Positions 9,082 through 11,658 of a stretch of DNA of 11,658 bases are shown here, one piece after another. Numbering within the stretch: position 1 is the first letter of the stretch; each line of letters begins with the position of its first letter. Under the pieces are notes generated by a model. That model saw only the letters and a program-made list of their open reading frames with translations. It searched no databases and was not told the origin of the DNA. The position numbers were made by a program, and so were the translations under genes. The stretch is from Planctomycetota bacterium (lineage in GTDB: Bacteria; Planctomycetota; UBA8742; UBA2392): NCBI GenBank assembly GCA_016722065.1, contig JADKGX010000003.1:1-11658 (forward strand). Reading direction: 5' to 3'.

Positions 9082-9479
9082 CTAGCGCGCCTTCTCTTGC
9101 TTTGTCGGTACCGGGCCGCCTCTGACAGTCTTCTTGGGCAGCTTGGCGCGTGAGGGTAGGGCACGTGATTCATGCTTCTTGAGTCCGAGGGCGCCGCGCA
9201 TCAGGTCTGGGTCGAGGCCATGGTCAACTTCGGGGTCGAGTTCGTCGAGTTTCTGCAGGTGCATCTGCAGGTCGAGCTCACCGATCACGCCCTTTTCCCT
9301 AAAGGGCTGCTACCAAGCTCATGCAGACCAGAGCAAGCGTGTTGATGTCAGCCTGCAGGTCCACGGCAATCCGCGTCGGCGATATCTTGCGCCCGCCACC
9401 GGCCTTCAGCGTCTGCGCAATTTTCGCTCAGGTGGCGGGCCTGGGCCCACTGTGGCCAGAACAAATCACGCAGATCCAT
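9082..9479 (-). CDS. Unrecognised small soluble charged protein (two frameshifts)
   Basis: I do not recognise this family. ATG at 9479 follows a strong GAGGAG ribosome site (9484-9489 region on the minus strand), supporting a real gene. The reading joins three frames: MDLRDLFWPQWAQARHLSEN, then AQTLKAGGGRKISPTRIAVD with LQADINTLALVCMSLVAAL, then REKGVIGELDLQMHLQKLDE up to the stop at 9082-9084. Frames change near 9425 and near 9298 (CCCTTTAGGG). The product would be about 130 residues, with no signal peptide. The middle looks alpha-helical and the LQMHLQKLDELDPEVD stretch may be a short coiled coil. The tail is Lys/Arg-rich (KLPKKTVRGGPVPTKQEKAR). It converges on fba. Function unknown; a nucleic-acid or partner-binding basic tail is possible but unsupported. 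Confidence 0.6.
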
Positions 9480-9529
9480 GTCGTCTCCTCTCGGGCCACC
9501 AGTGTGGCTGACTCTGTCAGCGGCGGCGA

Positions 9530-9780
9530 TTGCAACTCGACAGGTCATTTGTAGGCACACCCCAAAACAAGGGAAATGCCGGTGGCGGCGACGACGATGA
9601 CAACCGCTGGACCGGCCAAGGCGGGGCTGGCTGTTGCGGCTGGTATTGTTGAGTAGCCTCACGGTTGCCGTGGGCATTGTACTCACAGCCTGGTTTCTAG
9701 GTTATCCCCATATGACGCCGGGGTGCGCTTGCGCACCCCGGTTTACATTTGACCTGCCAGGAACACGCTGGCGCAGCTAG
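9530..9780 (+). CDS. Doubtful small membrane protein ORF
   Basis: A + strand stretch reads QNKGNAGGGDDDDNRWTG in one frame (to about 9620) and then, in another, RRGWLLRLVLLSSLTVAVGI followed by VLTAWFLGYPH, a classic single membrane helix after positive residues. It stops at TAG 9778-9780, or at TGA near 9711 if a further frame change occurs. The first start would be TTG 9530; ATG 9577 after AGGGAA is an alternative. It would be divergent from the small minus-strand gene. No family is recognised, and a helix-like reading of GC-rich DNA can arise by chance. Confidence 0.25.
9718..9750 (+). terminator. Strong hairpin with T-rich tail, likely + strand terminator
   Basis: CCGGGGTGCGC (9718-9728), a two-base loop TT, then GCGCACCCCGG (9731-9741) is a perfect 11-bp inverted repeat. 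It is followed on + by TTTACATTT; on the minus strand no T run follows. The orientation therefore favours ending a + strand transcript such as the doubtful small gene upstream. It could still protect the 3' end of the anti-sigma mRNA arriving from the right. Confidence 0.6.
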
Positions 9781-9883
9781 GCCTGCGTGCCACGTCAGGC
9801 CGTGCCGCTTGCACGTGCGAAGGCTTGATGCACCAAAGCCAGCGGAAACAGTGTGCGTTGGCCCAACACGTTTGTTTGAGTGG

Positions 9884-10717
9884 CTACGCTGATGACAGCG
9901 CAGTCATTTGCTCTTTGGCCCAGCGCACATCTGCCCGAGTGATCAGCACGCGCAGGACCGCTTTGTCCCGCCACACAAGCACCACCAAGCCCTCGCGCCC
10001 AAGCGACATTTCACGCAGGGTAGAAACACCCTGGGAATCATCCGGCGCAGATACTGTCAGAAGCACGAACCGATGCTTCATTTCCGGGTCCCCGTCACAG
10101 AACACAACCCAATGCAGGTTGGCGGCGCTGGCGTGCTCGGTTCCAAACAGCCGTGGAGATGGCGCACCCTGTTCTGGGATCTGTGGCAAATCCACTCCCG
10201 GATACGCGTCATCCAGGGCCTTGGCAGCATCGGCGTACCGGCCGGGTACTCCGGGTTCAGGCAACACTCTTGTGGCAATCCGACACGCTTGCTCGACGCG
10301 GGCCATCACATCGTCACGCTTGGTGTCTGCGTCTGAACTTGCGGATTGCCAAATGACCGTCGCACCGATGCCCATGCCAGCGCCGACGAGCAGCAACGCC
10401 GCTACTGCCAGCAGTCGCCGAATCGGATTTCCATTCCCCCACCTGCCGGCCTTGCGCTGGTCCACGGCGTCGAGGACCTCGCCTATGCGGCTATGCAGAG
10501 CATTGGTCGCTGTGCCGTCGTCTCGCTGCATGGAACTCCGTACGAAGCTGATGAATGCAAGCTCGGATGTGAAGTGTCGACCGCACGCTGGACAACCACT
10601 CAAGTGAGCGCGCACCTTGGCCACGCTCTCCGGCGACATTTCGTTGTCGATGTAGGGATGACACAACCGCATCGTGGCCGCGCAATCCAGCATCACGGAA
10701 TTGGATTCCTGATTCAC
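9884..10717 (-). CDS. Zinc-finger (zf-HC2/ZAS) transmembrane anti-sigma factor
   Basis: This protein should bind and silence the ECF sigma factor encoded just upstream. The 277-residue frame is intact. The N-terminal cytoplasmic domain has the ZAS zinc motif: C12, then H38-x3-C42-x2-C45 (HLSGCPAC) after PYIDNEMS. A single membrane helix lies at about 102-123 (LLAVAALLLVGAGMGIGATV), preceded by Arg. The periplasmic part, about 124-277, matches no domain I know and holds two Cys (C145, C207) plus His near the second (H202, H215), so redox or metal sensing is possible but inferred. The start is GTG 10717, supported by GGAGG six bases upstream, inside the end of the sigma gene. Only two bases separate the sigma stop from this GTG, indicating translational coupling. 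The damage seen further left is absent here. Confidence 0.92.
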   Translation of the reverse strand: MNQESNSVMLDCAATMRLCHPYIDNEMSPESVAKVRAHLSGCPACGRHFTSELAFISFVRSSMQRDDGTATNALHSRIGEVLDAVDQRKAGRWGNGNPIRRLLAVAALLLVGAGMGIGATVIWQSASSDADTKRDDVMARVEQACRIATRVLPEPGVPGRYADAAKALDDAYPGVDLPQIPEQGAPSPRLFGTEHASAANLHWVVFCDGDPEMKHRFVLLTVSAPDDSQGVSTLREMSLGREGLVVLVWRDKAVLRVLITRADVRWAKEQMTALSSA

Positions 10718-10719
10718 GT

Positions 10720-11316
10720 TCAGCCTCCGTCCGGGATTGATGGCATGGCCCGAACTCCGTTGGTCTGAGCATCACGCTTGCGGCTAAGCTCGCCCCGCAA
10801 GACTTCGCGCGCGCGAAACAGACGCGACATGACCGTCCCCACGGGAATGTTCTGGGACGCGGCGATTTCCTGGTAAGTCATTTCTGCTACCGCATGCAGT
10901 ACAAGCACCTCGCGCAACGGTACTGCAAGCCGGTCAAGCGCTTGCGCCAGCTCCTGGTCCAGACTCTCGCGAAGCTGCGGCGCCACCTCCAAGCCCTGCA
11001 GTTCACCATGTGCCCCGGCCGGCCGCTGGATAAACTCTGGCTCGTCATCGAACAATTCCGACGCCTTGCGCCGCTTCGCTTTGTGGTACCGATTCACAAA
11101 CTGCGTGTAAGCTATGCGACTCAGCCAAGCCAGTAGATTGCTTCCCTGACGGAATAGATGAAACCTTTCGTACGCGCGTAGGTATGTGTCCTGCACCAGA
11201 TCATCGGCATCGGTCTTGTTGCCTACGAAGTGAAGCGCAACAGCGCGCAGCCTGCCGATCAGCGGCATTGCTTCTTGTTCAAAGCGCTTTCGTTGGTCGG
11301 ACCACCCGGCACTCAT
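10720..11316 (-). CDS. ECF-family RNA polymerase sigma factor (sigma-70 family)
   Basis: This is an extracytoplasmic-function sigma factor, which directs RNA polymerase to a stress regulon when released from its anti-sigma partner. It is intact, 198 residues, with no sigma-1 or sigma-3 region. Sigma region 2 spans about 12-80: GNKTDADDLVQDTYLRAYERF, then GSNLLAWLSRIAYTQFVNRY, whose last part reads the -10 element. Region 4 spans about 118-175, with the helix-turn-helix MTYQEIAASQNIPVGTVMSRLFRARE at 146-171 for -35 recognition (quoted in two parts: MTYQEIAASQNIPV and GTVMSRLFRARE). ATG 11316 was chosen because it gives a normal-length N-terminus; its ribosome site is weak. The anti-sigma gene follows within two bases. 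A lipoprotein gene diverges from it across 133 bases, a natural regulon target. The ECF subgroup cannot be assigned by eye. Confidence 0.95.
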   Translation of the reverse strand: MSAGWSDQRKRFEQEAMPLIGRLRAVALHFVGNKTDADDLVQDTYLRAYERFHLFRQGSNLLAWLSRIAYTQFVNRYHKAKRRKASELFDDEPEFIQRPAGAHGELQGLEVAPQLRESLDQELAQALDRLAVPLREVLVLHAVAEMTYQEIAASQNIPVGTVMSRLFRAREVLRGELSRKRDAQTNGVRAMPSIPDGG

Positions 11317-11449
11317 CTACAGGCCAACAACATGACTCGCGTCCTTATTCAGCAAATGCTTGCCAACGCGAATTAGTGAAGCATGTTCCGGCGGAATCTG
11401 TTGGCACGGCAAGGGGAATCCGTCCCCAAAAACTACTCAGGGAGAATGT
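11317..11449. promoter_or_regulatory. Divergent intergenic region between sigma factor and Cys-rich lipoprotein
   Basis: This 133-base gap must hold promoters for both directions. GGAATC at about 11394 resembles an ECF -35 element (GGAAC type), but the nearest CGTC is about 22 bases on, too far for a standard 16-17 base spacer, so no promoter is called. A short perfect inverted repeat GGGGA-ATCCG-TCCCC (11413-11427) followed by five A lies in the probable leader of the lipoprotein. It resembles the GGGGACxGAxCCCC-like cores of REP elements linked to RAYT transposases. The ribosome site AGGGAG (11439-11444) is five bases before ATG 11450. Confidence 0.45.
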
Positions 11450-11658
11450 ATGCGCAAAGTGTTTGCTGTAGTGCTCGTTGCCGTCTTCGTTGGATTGCAG
11501 GGGTGCCAGTCCGACAATCGCAGTGCCACCAACGGTTGCGGAGCCGGAAAGTCCAAGTGTGGTTCGGCCAACCCGTGTGGGGCGGCCAACCCGTGTGGGG
11601 CGGCCAACCCCTGTGGCGGCAACGCGTGCGGTGGTAGTGAAACCAAGGCCAAAGCGAC
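11450..11658 (+). CDS. Cys-rich repeat lipoprotein, 5' part (runs off right edge)
   Basis: The first 69 codons are visible and open to the edge. MRKVFAVVLVAVFVGLQGC is a lipoprotein signal peptide with lipobox LQGC, so Cys19 would be lipidated and the protein anchored in the envelope. The mature part is Gly/Ala/Asn-rich with six further Cys at 30, 37, 43, 49, 55 and 60, in units of CG(S/A)ANP, then CGGNACGG and a Lys-rich SETKAKA. A regular Cys every six residues suggests metal binding or a disulfide/thiol role. It is not the EGKCG pattern of HvfA-type copper peptides. ATG 11450 has AGGGAG five bases upstream. Divergence from the ECF sigma gene suggests it belongs to that regulon. I do not recognise a named family. 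Confidence 0.85.
   Translation, partial: MRKVFAVVLVAVFVGLQGCQSDNRSATNGCGAGKSKCGSANPCGAANPCGAANPCGGNACGGSETKAKA
11558..11611 (+). repeat. 18-bp tandem repeat, three units, inside the Cys-rich lipoprotein gene
   Basis: Units begin at 11558, 11576 and 11594. The second reads TGTGGGGCGGCCAACCCG; the first differs at two bases and the third at one. Each encodes CGAANP (first unit CGSANP). A degenerate fourth, TGTGGCGGCAACGCG, is three bases shorter. Near-identity at the DNA level points to recent unit duplication, so copy number may vary between strains. Confidence 0.85.

Noticed and set aside
9781..9800. Second hairpin (GCCTGCGT/ACGTCAGGC) as terminator of the anti-sigma gene
   Set aside because: The stem is short with a bulge and no T run follows on the minus strand.
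9825..10607. Long open + strand frame of about 260 codons
   Set aside because: It lies antisense to the anti-sigma gene, whose zinc motif, membrane helix and coupled start are clear; the + product is Ser/Arg-rich with no family features.
11450..11658. HvfA/BufA copper-peptide precursor
   Set aside because: The signal is a lipoprotein type and the repeat is CGAANP, not EGKCG; partner genes such as DUF692 are not in the window.

Overview
The window looks like a piece of a Gram-negative bacterial chromosome, roughly 60% GC by eye. Supporting signs are a lipid-carrier polysaccharide locus, a membrane zinc-finger anti-sigma factor, a lipoprotein signal and an Orn-type oligoribonuclease. A proteobacterium is likely, but nothing here fixes the lineage. 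No rRNA, tRNA, CRISPR array or insertion sequence is visible.

Most genes left of about 9.5 kb are split by frame changes, although their family motifs survive in order. The damage is graded. It is severe at 300-2400, several changes per gene at 2400-5550, five in pckA, none in orn, one in fba and about two in the small gene at 9.1-9.5 kb. None are detectable in the two genes at 9.9-11.3 kb. Several clear changes are single missing bases in short runs. The simplest reading is uncorrected sequencing or consensus error, perhaps towards a contig end, rather than real decay. I therefore annotate each broken gene as one locus.

Layout: (1) 1-5551, surface polysaccharide. It holds the C-terminus of a carbamoyltransferase (+), an unreadable probably membrane-protein stretch, a WecA/MraY-family glycosyl-1-phosphate transferase (+), an unassigned stretch, then gmd and GDP-L-fucose synthase on the minus strand, and a WbuB/WcaI-like GT4 glycosyltransferase (+). 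Together these would start a lipid-linked glycan, make GDP-L-fucose and transfer sugars. (2) 5724-9009, housekeeping. It holds ATP-type PEP carboxykinase, oligoribonuclease and class II fructose-bisphosphate aldolase, all on +. The gaps carry a G-rich inverted repeat (7305-7396) and a three-copy 10-bp repeat (7991-8020). (3) 9082-9780, a small unrecognised minus-strand protein, a doubtful small membrane ORF and a strong hairpin. (4) 9884-11658, an ECF sigma factor and its translationally coupled zinc-binding membrane anti-sigma factor (minus). They are divergent from a Cys-rich lipoprotein with CGAANP repeats that runs off the right edge.

The most promising unusual system is (4), a candidate envelope stress or metal/thiol response unit whose effector may be the Cys-repeat lipoprotein. 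The partner genes that would settle its role lie outside the window.
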